Shown: positions 49,614 to 57,300 of the stretch, one piece after another
How positions within the stretch are numbered: the stretch's first letter is position 1
How the letters are laid out: each line of letters begins with the position of its first letter
From: Lentilactobacillus hilgardii DSM 20176 = ATCC 8290
Lineage (GTDB): Bacteria > Bacillota > Bacilli > Lactobacillales > Lactobacillaceae
Assembly: GCF_000159315.1 (NCBI RefSeq)
Contig: NZ_GG669994.1
Location: 404,407-468,406 of the forward strand
Length of the DNA stretch: 64,000 nucleotides
Direction: 5' to 3'
The notes under the pieces: generated by a model
Databases searched by the model: none
Seen by the model: only the letters and a program-made list of their open reading frames with translations
Told to the model about the DNA's origin: nothing
Program-made: the position numbers and the translations under genes

Positions 49614-50030
49614 ATGAAACCAGAAGTCAATGATGTTATTCCTCAAAGATATCCCTTTCAAATGATTGATCGATTTTTGAACGTTGAAGCGGGTAAGAAC
49701 GCAACAGCAGTCAAATTAATTTCGATCAATGAATGGTTTTTTGCCAATCAAGGGGCTCATCAATTGGCCGTTCCACGGCCAATAATGATTGAGGCAATGG
49801 CACAAACCGGGGTAGCAGCTATCCTGACATTACAGCAATATCATGGAAAAAATGTTTTCTTTGGTGGTATTAAAAATGCTGTTTTTCAGGATGATTTTCG
49901 CCCTGGAGACCGATTGATTTTTAATGTTGAAATGAAGAAGTTACGTGCCAATATCGGTCTTGGACATGGCACAATTACTCGTGATGACGAGGTCATTTGT
50001 GAGGCAGATTTAATATTTGCAGTGGAATAA
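49614..50030 (+). CDS. fabZ2: FabZ-like hot-dog protein lacking the catalytic histidine (second FabZ)
   Basis: The 138-residue product aligns without gaps to FabZ1 over the core. The first-copy motif GHFPGNPVMPG reads NQGAHQLAVPR here: His50 becomes Gln46 and the FPG turn is gone, while the Glu (Glu60 in IMIEAMAQTG) is kept. A His three residues on (His49) might or might not substitute. It lies between accB and accC, where lactobacilli often keep a second fabZ. It could be a non-catalytic partner or a modified dehydratase. Confidence 0.82.
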   Translation: MKPEVNDVIPQRYPFQMIDRFLNVEAGKNATAVKLISINEWFFANQGAHQLAVPRPIMIEAMAQTGVAAILTLQQYHGKNVFFGGIKNAVFQDDFRPGDRLIFNVEMKKLRANIGLGHGTITRDDEVICEADLIFAVE

Positions 50031-50072
50031 GAGACAAGCATGTTTAACTGGAACAAATTGAGAGGTGAGTAT

Positions 50073-51452
50073 ATGTTTAAAAAAGTATTAGTGGCAAATC
50101 GTGGAGAAATTGCTGTACAAATAATCAGGGCACTTCATGATATGGACATTGAGGCTGTTGCAGTTTATTCAAGTGCCGACAAGGACAGTCTATTTGTCCA
50201 TTTAGCCGACGAAGCCATTTGTATTGGCGGACCGCAGCCCAGTGATTCTTATTTAAATATGACTCAGATTGTCAGCGCAGCTACTTTAACTGGGTGTGAA
50301 GCCATTCATCCCGGATATGGTTTTTTGTCTGAAAACGCTGAGTTCGTCGAATTGTGTGAATCTTGCCATATTAAGTTTATTGGGCCAAGTCACAAGTTGA
50401 TTTCTTTAATGGGTGATAAGGCAAACGCCCGTGAAGCAATGAAATCGGCGGGGGTTCCCGTTATTCCCGGTAGTGAGGGTGACGTGACGTCGATTGATCA
50501 GGGTGAAAAGATTGCCGAAAAAATCGGCTTCCCGGTTTTGCTGAAATCGGCTGCTGGGGGCGGCGGTAAAGGAATCCGGGAAGTTGATCGGCCTGATCAG
50601 CTTCGAGACGCTTTTGAGCAGGCGCAACGAGAAGCAAAGGCATCTTTTAATGATGACAGTATGTATGTGGAAAAATTGATTCGAAACGCTAAGCACGTTG
50701 AGATGCAGGTGATTGCGGATGATTTTGGCAATGTAGTTTACTTACCCGAACGGGACTGTTCACTGCAGCGAAATCATCAAAAGGTCATTGAAGAGAGTCC
50801 CTGCGTATTAATTTCGCCGGCAGAACGAAAAAAGCTTGGTGAGATTGTTGCTCATGCCACACTTAAGCTCGGTTACACCAATACTGGAACTTACGAATTT
50901 TTGATGGACGAAACACACCATTTTTATTTCATGGAAATGAATACCAGACTTCAAGTTGAGCATACGATTACCGAAGAAGTGACCGGAATTGAATTGGTTA
51001 AAGGACAACTTGAAGTGGCAAGTGGTGAAAAATTATCATTTAGCCAGGCAGATGCTGCCGTTAAGGGGCATGCCCTTGAATGCCGGTTAAATGCAGAAGA
51101 TCCTGAAAATAATTTTGCACCACAGCCCGGAAAAATTAATCACTTGTTTTTCCCCGATGGATCCCTGGGTGTTCGAATTGACTCCGGCGTTACAAACGGA
51201 AGCTTTATTTCGCCGTTTTACGATTCGATGATCGCTAAATTGATTGTTCATTTAAACGATCGGGATGCGGTCATTGCGAAAATGCGACGGGTTCTGGGTG
51301 AACTCGAAATTACGGGTGTGACAACAAATCAGGCTTTTTTGTATGAATTGATTTCAACGGATCGTTTTAAGAAAGGCACTTATTCGACCAGCTTTATCGA
51401 AAATGACGTGCTTGCCAACAGGAGGGGATTAGATGTTGCAAAGTCGGTTTAA
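50073..51452 (+). CDS. accC: Acetyl-CoA carboxylase, biotin carboxylase subunit
   Basis: AccC carboxylates biotin on AccB with ATP and bicarbonate. The 459-residue product has FKKVLVANRGEIAVQIIRAL, the ATP-grasp glycine loop KSAAGGGGKGIREV, and MEMNTRLQVEHTITE with metal and catalytic residues. ATG 50073 has SD GAGAGGTG; ATG 50040 would add 11 residues without a good SD. It overlaps accD by 20 bases. Confidence 0.95.
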   Translation: MFKKVLVANRGEIAVQIIRALHDMDIEAVAVYSSADKDSLFVHLADEAICIGGPQPSDSYLNMTQIVSAATLTGCEAIHPGYGFLSENAEFVELCESCHIKFIGPSHKLISLMGDKANAREAMKSAGVPVIPGSEGDVTSIDQGEKIAEKIGFPVLLKSAAGGGGKGIREVDRPDQLRDAFEQAQREAKASFNDDSMYVEKLIRNAKHVEMQVIADDFGNVVYLPERDCSLQRNHQKVIEESPCVLISPAERKKLGEIVAHATLKLGYTNTGTYEFLMDETHHFYFMEMNTRLQVEHTITEEVTGIELVKGQLEVASGEKLSFSQADAAVKGHALECRLNAEDPENNFAPQPGKINHLFFPDGSLGVRIDSGVTNGSFISPFYDSMIAKLIVHLNDRDAVIAKMRRVLGELEITGVTTNQAFLYELISTDRFKKGTYSTSFIENDVLANRRGLDVAKSV

Positions 51453-52275
51453 AATGCCCAGCCGTGAGGAATTAAAGAAGCGAATGGACAACATCCCCGA
51501 CAATATTATGAAGGAATGTCCGGTATGTCATGCTACGTTCTTTTCGATGCGGGCGGGGAAGCAACGTACCTGCCCGAACTGTGGCTTCGGTTTTCGAATA
51601 ACTGCTAAAAGACGTGCTAAATTTACATTTGATTCTTTCAATGAAATTGATTCCGATATTACGGTTCCCAAGCAGTATACGGATGAAAAGTATATGGCAA
51701 AAGTGGCCAAAGCAAAAAAGGTAACTGGGATCAAAGAAAGCGTTCTGACCGGTATTGGGACATTGGATAAAATGCAGGTCGCAGCCGGCATTATGGATCC
51801 ATTTTTCGTGATGGGTAGTTTAGGAAGCGCCACTGGTGAAAAGATTACACGGCTGTTTGAAAAAGCAACTGATGAAAACTTGCCAGTTGTCATGTTTACG
51901 GCATCAGGCGGTGCTCGAATGCAGGAGGGGATTCATTCTCTGATGCAGATGGCAAAGGTATCCCAGGCAGTTGAAGCTCACAATAAGGCAGGGCTATTAT
52001 ATATCGTTGTTCTTTGTGATCCAACCACTGGAGGAGTAACGGCAAGTTTTGCGATGCAAGGTGATATTATTTTGGCCGAATCACATGCTTTAGTTGGTTT
52101 TGCTGGGCGCCGAGTAATTGAACAAACGATTATGAAACAACCGCCAAAAAACTTTCAAAAGGCGGAGACCGTTCTCCAACACGGATTTATAGATGCCATT
52201 GTACCTCGTAGTGATTTGAGGCAAGTGTTAACCAAGTTGTTGGCCTTGCACCAAAAGGAGGATGCAAATGGTTAA
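51433..52275 (+). CDS. accD: Acetyl-CoA carboxylase, carboxyltransferase beta subunit
   Basis: AccD with AccA moves carboxyl from biotin to acetyl-CoA. The 280-residue product has a four-Cys zinc ribbon (CPVCHATFF ... CPNCGF) and the crotonase-like fold with FTASGGARMQEGIHSLMQM and TTGGVTASFAM. It starts inside accC at ATG 51433 and overlaps accA by 8 bases. Confidence 0.95.
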   Translation: MLQSRFKMPSREELKKRMDNIPDNIMKECPVCHATFFSMRAGKQRTCPNCGFGFRITAKRRAKFTFDSFNEIDSDITVPKQYTDEKYMAKVAKAKKVTGIKESVLTGIGTLDKMQVAAGIMDPFFVMGSLGSATGEKITRLFEKATDENLPVVMFTASGGARMQEGIHSLMQMAKVSQAVEAHNKAGLLYIVVLCDPTTGGVTASFAMQGDIILAESHALVGFAGRRVIEQTIMKQPPKNFQKAETVLQHGFIDAIVPRSDLRQVLTKLLALHQKEDANG

Positions 52276-53038
52276 AAAAACTGCTTATGAACGGGTTCAG
52301 GCTGCAAGGAGCACTCAAAAAATTTCAACTGATGAACTGATCCATGGATTGATTAGTGACTTTTTTGAATTGCATGGTGATCGATCAGACGGTGATGATC
52401 AGGCTGTGATTGGTGGCGTTGGTCTATTAAATGATGAACCACTAACAGTTGTGGGAATTCGAAAGGGATCGGATACTGAGGAAAATATTAAACGCCACTT
52501 TGGAAGTCCCGAACCTGAAGGATACCGAAAAGCATTGCGTTTGATGAAGCAGGCTGAAAAGTTTCACCGACCGATTCTGGCATTGGTTAACACACCCGGT
52601 GCCTGGCCTGATGTTGACGCCGAGTATCACGGTGTCGGCTCGGCAATTGCCCAGTGTCTACAAGTTGGCATGCAGCTTAAGGTACCTTATATTAGTATGA
52701 TTGTTGGTGAAGGCGGTAGTGGGGGCGCAATCGCCTTGGCGTGTGGGGACAAGGTCTTTATGTTTGAAGACAGTATTTATTCCGTATTATCGCCGGAGGG
52801 TTACGCAAGTATTATGTGGAAGGATTCATCAAAGGTTGCTCAAGCAGCGGAAGAACTTAAACTAACACCGGATCGGTTACTGGAAAGTGGTATTATTGAT
52901 CAAATTATTCATGAGTATCGACCGGGTGATGATTTGAAACCGTTGCGCGATTTCCTTTATAATCAATTTAATGAATTGAAGAATCTTCCAACTGATGAAT
53001 TATTGCGGCAACGTCGGGAACGATATCGGAAGTTTTAG
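52268..53038 (+). CDS. accA: Acetyl-CoA carboxylase, carboxyltransferase alpha subunit
   Basis: The 256-residue partner of AccD has NTPGAWPDVDAEYHGVGSAI and GEGGSGGAIALACGD, which form the acetyl-CoA site. ATG 52268 (MVKKTAYERVQ) is chosen because the SD AAAAGGAGG directly abuts ATG 52262. It is shorter than the E. coli form, lacking the long N-terminus, as is usual in lactobacilli. Confidence 0.94.
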   Translation: MVKKTAYERVQAARSTQKISTDELIHGLISDFFELHGDRSDGDDQAVIGGVGLLNDEPLTVVGIRKGSDTEENIKRHFGSPEPEGYRKALRLMKQAEKFHRPILALVNTPGAWPDVDAEYHGVGSAIAQCLQVGMQLKVPYISMIVGEGGSGGAIALACGDKVFMFEDSIYSVLSPEGYASIMWKDSSKVAQAAEELKLTPDRLLESGIIDQIIHEYRPGDDLKPLRDFLYNQFNELKNLPTDELLRQRRERYRKF

Positions 53039-53064
53039 AGAAAATTAATTTGGAGGCCGAATAA

Positions 53065-53823
53065 ATGAGTGGCTTTTTAGACGGAAAAACAATTGTGATC
53101 ATGGGGGTCGCAAATAAACGAAGTATTGCGTGGGGATGTACCCAGGCAATTCTTGAGCAAGGTGCCAATGTTATTTTGACATATCAAAATGATCGAATTA
53201 AGAAAAGTTTGCAACGTTTTGTTCCAGAAACTGCTGAATTAATCGAATGTGATGTTTCTGAAGATGACAATATTAAACAAACTTTTGAAAAAATCGGTCA
53301 GAAACACGGCAAAATTGATGGCGTCATTCATGCCATTGCTTATGCTGATAAAGAAACGTTAACTTCAGGATTGGTTAATACGACCAGGGATGGTTATGAT
53401 CTGGCTCAAAACATCAGTGCCTACTCATTGATTGCGGTTAGTCGTTATGCACAACCGATTTTAAACAATCCCGGCAGCATCTTAACATTGACATACTTTG
53501 GTTCTACTCGAGCAATTCCCAACTATAATATGATGGGCGTTGCAAAAGCCGCATTGGAGTCAAGTGTTCGGTACTTAGCTTCAGACTTGGGTGAAAGTGG
53601 TGTTCGCGTAAATGCTATTTCGGCTGGAGCTGTTAAAACATTAGCTGTTACCGGCATTAAACACCATAGTGAATTACTTAAGGAATCAGAATCCCGAACT
53701 GTTGATCAAAAGAGTGTCACAACTTCTGAGATTGGAAATGTTGCTGCTTTCTTGATGAGCGACTTGTCAACGGGGATGACTGGTGACGTTGTGTATGTAG
53801 ATAAAGGTGTGCATCTGATCTAA
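53065..53823 (+). CDS. fabI: Enoyl-ACP reductase FabI (NADH type)
   Basis: FabI reduces the enoyl chain, ending each cycle. The 252-residue product has IMGVANKRSIAWG at the cofactor site, AYADKETL, LTYFGSTRAIPNYNMMGVAKA with the Tyr-x6-Lys pair. It closes the fab-acc operon. The triclosan target type is used here, not FabK. No strong terminator follows, so transcription may run into birA-bioY. Confidence 0.95.
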   Translation: MSGFLDGKTIVIMGVANKRSIAWGCTQAILEQGANVILTYQNDRIKKSLQRFVPETAELIECDVSEDDNIKQTFEKIGQKHGKIDGVIHAIAYADKETLTSGLVNTTRDGYDLAQNISAYSLIAVSRYAQPILNNPGSILTLTYFGSTRAIPNYNMMGVAKAALESSVRYLASDLGESGVRVNAISAGAVKTLAVTGIKHHSELLKESESRTVDQKSVTTSEIGNVAAFLMSDLSTGMTGDVVYVDKGVHLI

Positions 53824-53828
53824 ATTTA

Positions 53829-54031
53829 ATACCCATGATGTGTAAAATGTGTTAGTACTTTCTGTACGATTGATTGTGAGGAACACTTTATAAAGTGGGT
53901 ATCCAATTTAAATCTGATTAGCGATAATATTTTATGATCAATAGTCAGTCCGAATAGTAAAGCTTAATGACAGGTGCTTGATTTGAAGGATCAGATCAAG
54001 TGCTCGGGTAAGAATAACCTATTCGGAGAGG
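53829..54031 (+). promoter_or_regulatory. Structured leader between fabI and birA
   Basis: This interval has several strong pairings and no gene. ATACCCA (53829-53835) pairs with TGGGTAT (53896-53902), and CACTTTATAAAGTG (53884-53897) is a perfect 14-base palindrome. Next, TCCGAATAG (53949-53957) pairs perfectly with CTATTCGGA (54019-54027), enclosing a 9-bp stem GTGCTTGAT/ATCAAGTGC (53974-53982 with 53995-54003, two wobble pairs). The closing strand includes the first bases of GGAGAGG (54025-54031), an SD suited to ATG 54042. It matches no riboswitch class I can recognise. Confidence 0.55.
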
Positions 54032-54134
54032 TATTTAGTTTATGGCATATCGTAAATTAGCCGGATTATTTTTTATCACGAGAAGTAACGTGAAGATAAG
54101 CTGGCTTTTTGACGAACGAGTGGGGGAATCAATA

Positions 54135-55127
54135 ATGGCAGATCATCAATCGAAAATTTTATATGAACTGTTGTCCTCCAATGGCCGCTACATTTCAGGA
54201 AACGAGTTGGCAAAACGGCTGAATATCAGCCGGCCGGCTGTGTATAATAATATCTTGAAATTAGAACGTGGCGGTCACCGGATTACAACAAAAAAGGGAT
54301 TGGGATACTGTTATCAATATTCTAAATGTTTTGATGCGCAGGTTATTGATCATTATCGGACGACTACATTTCCAGTTGAGGTGCATGACTTCAAGAAAAT
54401 AACCTCAACTAATGATTACGCAAAAGCATTTAGTAGTCATGTCAATGTTGAAAGGCCTCATGTTTTTGTAACGGATACACAGACTCATGGTAGAGGTCGG
54501 CTTGGACGTCACTTCTATTCACCGAGCAAAACAGGTATTTACATGAGTATTTTGGTTCCACTGCAGAACCGAAGAACGATTCATTCTGGTTTAATTACAA
54601 CTGGGACAGCAGTTTGCGTAGTACGAGCACTAAAACAGTTCTTTCCCCAAGTGGATTTTCGAGTTAAATGGGTAAATGATATATTAGCGCACCATAAAAA
54701 GTGTGGTGGTATTTTAACCGAAACAATCTCAAGTTTGGAGGATGGCATTCATGAAAATGTTATTGTTGGAATTGGTCTCAATATAAGTTCTCATGGATTT
54801 CCGGATGAAATTATCCATAAAGCCGGTTCGGTTGTTGAGAAAAGTGATGTTGATCGCAACAAAATTGTTGCAGGTATTATTGATAATTTCTTTTACATGT
54901 ATCAAACCTACCGTACAGGCAATTTCTTATCGGAATATGCAGCGCTTTCTGAGACGCTTGGCCAGACGGTTGAAATTGTGATGGGCAATCAGACGGTAAT
55001 TGGTACAGCAATGAGGTTTAATCGTGAAGGTGCGTTGGTTATTCTTAAAAAAGATGGCGAAATGGTCACAATTTCCAGTGGTGAGGTCAAAAAGGTCTTT
55101 TTACCAGAGAATCCATACCATGGCTAG
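54135..55127 (+). CDS. birA: Biotin-protein ligase and biotin repressor BirA
   Basis: BirA attaches biotin to AccB, and the two-domain form also controls biotin genes. The 330-residue product has an N-terminal winged helix (YISGNELAKRLNISRPAVYNNILKL region) and a ligase domain with TDTQTHGRGRLGRHFYSP, VKWVNDIL and KKCGGILTE. I choose ATG 54135 (SD GGGGGA, family length). The frame is open to ATG 54042, which has its own SD GGAGAGG and would add 31 residues unlike BirA. Lies after the fab-acc operon and before bioY. Confidence 0.9.
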   Translation: MADHQSKILYELLSSNGRYISGNELAKRLNISRPAVYNNILKLERGGHRITTKKGLGYCYQYSKCFDAQVIDHYRTTTFPVEVHDFKKITSTNDYAKAFSSHVNVERPHVFVTDTQTHGRGRLGRHFYSPSKTGIYMSILVPLQNRRTIHSGLITTGTAVCVVRALKQFFPQVDFRVKWVNDILAHHKKCGGILTETISSLEDGIHENVIVGIGLNISSHGFPDEIIHKAGSVVEKSDVDRNKIVAGIIDNFFYMYQTYRTGNFLSEYAALSETLGQTVEIVMGNQTVIGTAMRFNREGALVILKKDGEMVTISSGEVKKVFLPENPYHG

Positions 55128-55144
55128 ATCCGTTTGGGTACAAA

Positions 55145-55195
55145 AGTGGTTAAGCAAAATAAAGGAATGATTAACCATCACTTTGATGAGTGATG
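55145..55195 (+). promoter_or_regulatory. Two overlapping, mutually exclusive hairpins before bioY
   Basis: Hairpin A: TGGTTAA (55147-55153) with TTAACCA (55171-55177), extended by AGTG/CACT across one extra T. Hairpin B: CATCACT (55176-55182) with AGTGATG (55189-55195), next to the bioY SD GAGGAGG (55198-55204). They share bases 55176-55182. A DNA-binding role is also possible, but the arm order is opposite to the usual BirA box. Confidence 0.5.
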
Positions 55196-55211
55196 ATGAG
55201 GAGGTATTCAA

Positions 55212-55748
55212 ATGAAGATTCGAGAGATAACGCAAATTGCGTTAGTAACAGCAGTTATTATTGTTTTAGGGATGATTCCGCCAATTCCATTAGGATTTAT
55301 TCCGGTGCCGATTGTGCTTCAAAACTTAGGAATTATGATCGCTGGGATCGTATTGGGGCCAAAACGAGGGACCGTTTCAGTGGCCTTATTTCTTTTCTTA
55401 GCGCTGATTGGCTTTCCTGTACTAAGTGGTGGACAGGCAGGCCCGGCGGCCTTTGTGGGGCCGACAGGGGGATATCTGGTCGGTTGGCTGTTAACACCGG
55501 CTTTGGTTTGGAGTTCGATGTCATTTAAGTTTATGAAACAATCGTGGGAAAAAATGACGGGTGCCTGGATCGGCGCAGTGCTAATCGTTGACATCATTGG
55601 ATCGCTTTGGTTGACAATAGGCTCTGGAATGCCGTTAATAAGTGCGTTGCTGTCCAATCTGGTATTTATACCTGGGGATACGTTAAAAGTGGTTGTGGCC
55701 TGTTTGGTTGGCCAACGTGTTCGGATTCCAAAGATTAATCAAGTTTAA
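55212..55748 (+). CDS. bioY: Biotin ECF transporter S component BioY
   Basis: BioY binds biotin and docks on the ECF module. The 178-residue membrane protein has about six hydrophobic segments and the family pattern IPIPLGFIPVPIVLQN-like PPIPLGFIPVPIVLQNLGIM and AAFVGPTGGYLVGW. SD GAGGAGG. With birA it likely forms a biotin supply unit for the fab-acc genes upstream. It ends at a strong terminator shared with gntP. Confidence 0.95.
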   Translation: MKIREITQIALVTAVIIVLGMIPPIPLGFIPVPIVLQNLGIMIAGIVLGPKRGTVSVALFLFLALIGFPVLSGGQAGPAAFVGPTGGYLVGWLLTPALVWSSMSFKFMKQSWEKMTGAWIGAVLIVDIIGSLWLTIGSGMPLISALLSNLVFIPGDTLKVVVACLVGQRVRIPKINQV

Positions 55749-55800
55749 TGCAGATTTGTTTTTTTGACGATATTGTTCTTGAATTAAACGGATTCAAAGT

Positions 55801-55838
55801 AAAAAGTCCGATACCTCAAATGAGGTATCGGACTTTTT
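55801..55838. terminator. Strong bidirectional terminator between bioY and gntP
   Basis: A 17-bp perfect stem (55801-55817 with 55822-55838), loop AAAT, with A-run and T-run at the two ends, so it works on both strands. Confidence 0.95.
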
Positions 55839-55877
55839 TAAACGATATTAAAATAGCAAATTATTTAATCAAGTGAA

Positions 55878-57233
55878 TTAATGGAAAAATAGATTCATGA
55901 TCATGACAAGGACAATACCGACCACAGAAATAATCGATTCAAGCACGGTCCATGTCTCCAAGGTTTGCTTAATTGTCAAATCGAAATATTCTCTGAACAT
56001 CCAGAAGCCGGCATCGTTAACATGAGATGCAGCAAGTGAACCGGCACCGATAGCCAATACCATCAAGGCTGGATCAACACCTGATTGAGCCATTAATGGG
56101 GCAACAATTCCGGCAGCTGTTAATGATGCAACCGTTGCAGACCCAAGTGCAATTCGAAGAACAACAGCGATTAACCAACCAAGAATCAATGGTGAAATAG
56201 ATGAGCCAAGGAAGATTTTAGCGACTTCTTTACCAACGCCACCATCAATCAGAACTTGTTTGAAAGCACCGCCACCACCAATAACTAATAGCAACATTGC
56301 AATGGATTTAACGGCATTTTCAAGTGATTCCATGATTTGGGCAGTTGTTCGTTTGCGAGCCCATCCCATTGTCCACATTGCAAAGAATAGTGAAATCAGC
56401 ATTGCAATACTTGGTGACCCAATAAATTCGATAATCGAATCAAGCAATGAAGGATTCTTTGGCTCAGCGCCGCCGTTAACCGTCATCTTGTAAATTGTGG
56501 CAATGGCCAACAAGATAACTGGGAAGAGGGCGGTTAATACTGATAACCCAAATGATGGTGACTCCTCCGGACTGAATTCCTTAACTTCACCGATTGATGA
56601 AAGATTTCCCTTTCTGTTAAAGGCATCGGGTGCAAATTTGCGTGCCAATTTTGAGAAAAGTGGTCCGGCAATATAAGCGGCAATAATAGCAATAATAAAA
56701 CCGAATAGAAGAACACGACCATCGTTAGCACCCAATACTTGGGCGATAGCAACTGGTGCCGGGTGGGGTGGCAGGAAGCCGTGGGTAACTGACAAAGCAG
56801 CTGCCATTGGAATCCCCAGGTAAAGGATAGGAACACCGGCTTCAACAGCGATTGCAAAGACAATAGGAACCAATAAGACCATTCCAACTTCGAAGAACAG
56901 TGCAATTCCTAGAATAAATGATGCAATCATAACGGCAATTTGCAGTCGTTGTTTACCGAAGCGCTTGATCAAGGTGCTGGCAATCATGTAAGCACCACCA
57001 GAATCGGAAACCAGTCGGCCAAGCATGGCTCCAAAGCCAAAGACCATTGATAATTCACCCAATTGGCTTCCAATACCATTTGTGATTGAATCGGCAATTT
57101 TACCAAGCGGCATTCCAAGGAATATCGCGGTAATTGCTGCAGTTAATACCAAGGAAACGAAGGTATTAATTTTAAATTTGATGATTAAAACCAATAAAAT
57201 AATGATACCGGCTAATAGTGCAATTAATTGCAT
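55878..57233 (-). CDS. gntP: Gluconate:H+ symporter, GntP family
   Basis: The 451-residue permease has about 12-14 hydrophobic segments and family features such as LVSDSGGAYMIASTLIKRFG, THGFLPPHPAPVAIAQVLGA and ASHVNDAGFWMFREYF. It would bring gluconate into the cell with protons. SD AAAGGAG is 9 bases before ATG. It is 67 bases downstream of gntK, in the same direction, likely one transcript. Confidence 0.93.
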   Translation of the reverse strand: MQLIALLAGIIILLVLIIKFKINTFVSLVLTAAITAIFLGMPLGKIADSITNGIGSQLGELSMVFGFGAMLGRLVSDSGGAYMIASTLIKRFGKQRLQIAVMIASFILGIALFFEVGMVLLVPIVFAIAVEAGVPILYLGIPMAAALSVTHGFLPPHPAPVAIAQVLGANDGRVLLFGFIIAIIAAYIAGPLFSKLARKFAPDAFNRKGNLSSIGEVKEFSPEESPSFGLSVLTALFPVILLAIATIYKMTVNGGAEPKNPSLLDSIIEFIGSPSIAMLISLFFAMWTMGWARKRTTAQIMESLENAVKSIAMLLLVIGGGGAFKQVLIDGGVGKEVAKIFLGSSISPLILGWLIAVVLRIALGSATVASLTAAGIVAPLMAQSGVDPALMVLAIGAGSLAASHVNDAGFWMFREYFDLTIKQTLETWTVLESIISVVGIVLVMIMNLFFH

Positions 57234-57300
57234 ATCATCAATCTCCTTTCAAATTTGTAAGACGTTTATATTCAATTTTCAACGTGACTTCATTCTGATA

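Noticed and set aside
55147..55177. BirA box before bioY
   Set aside because: Known BirA boxes have TTGTwAACC first and GGTTwACAA second; here the order is GGTTAA then TTAACC. Kept only as a hairpin or unknown site.
55319..55657. Open frame of about 110 codons antisense to bioY
   Set aside because: No ribosome-binding site and no domain; bioY on the plus strand is clear.
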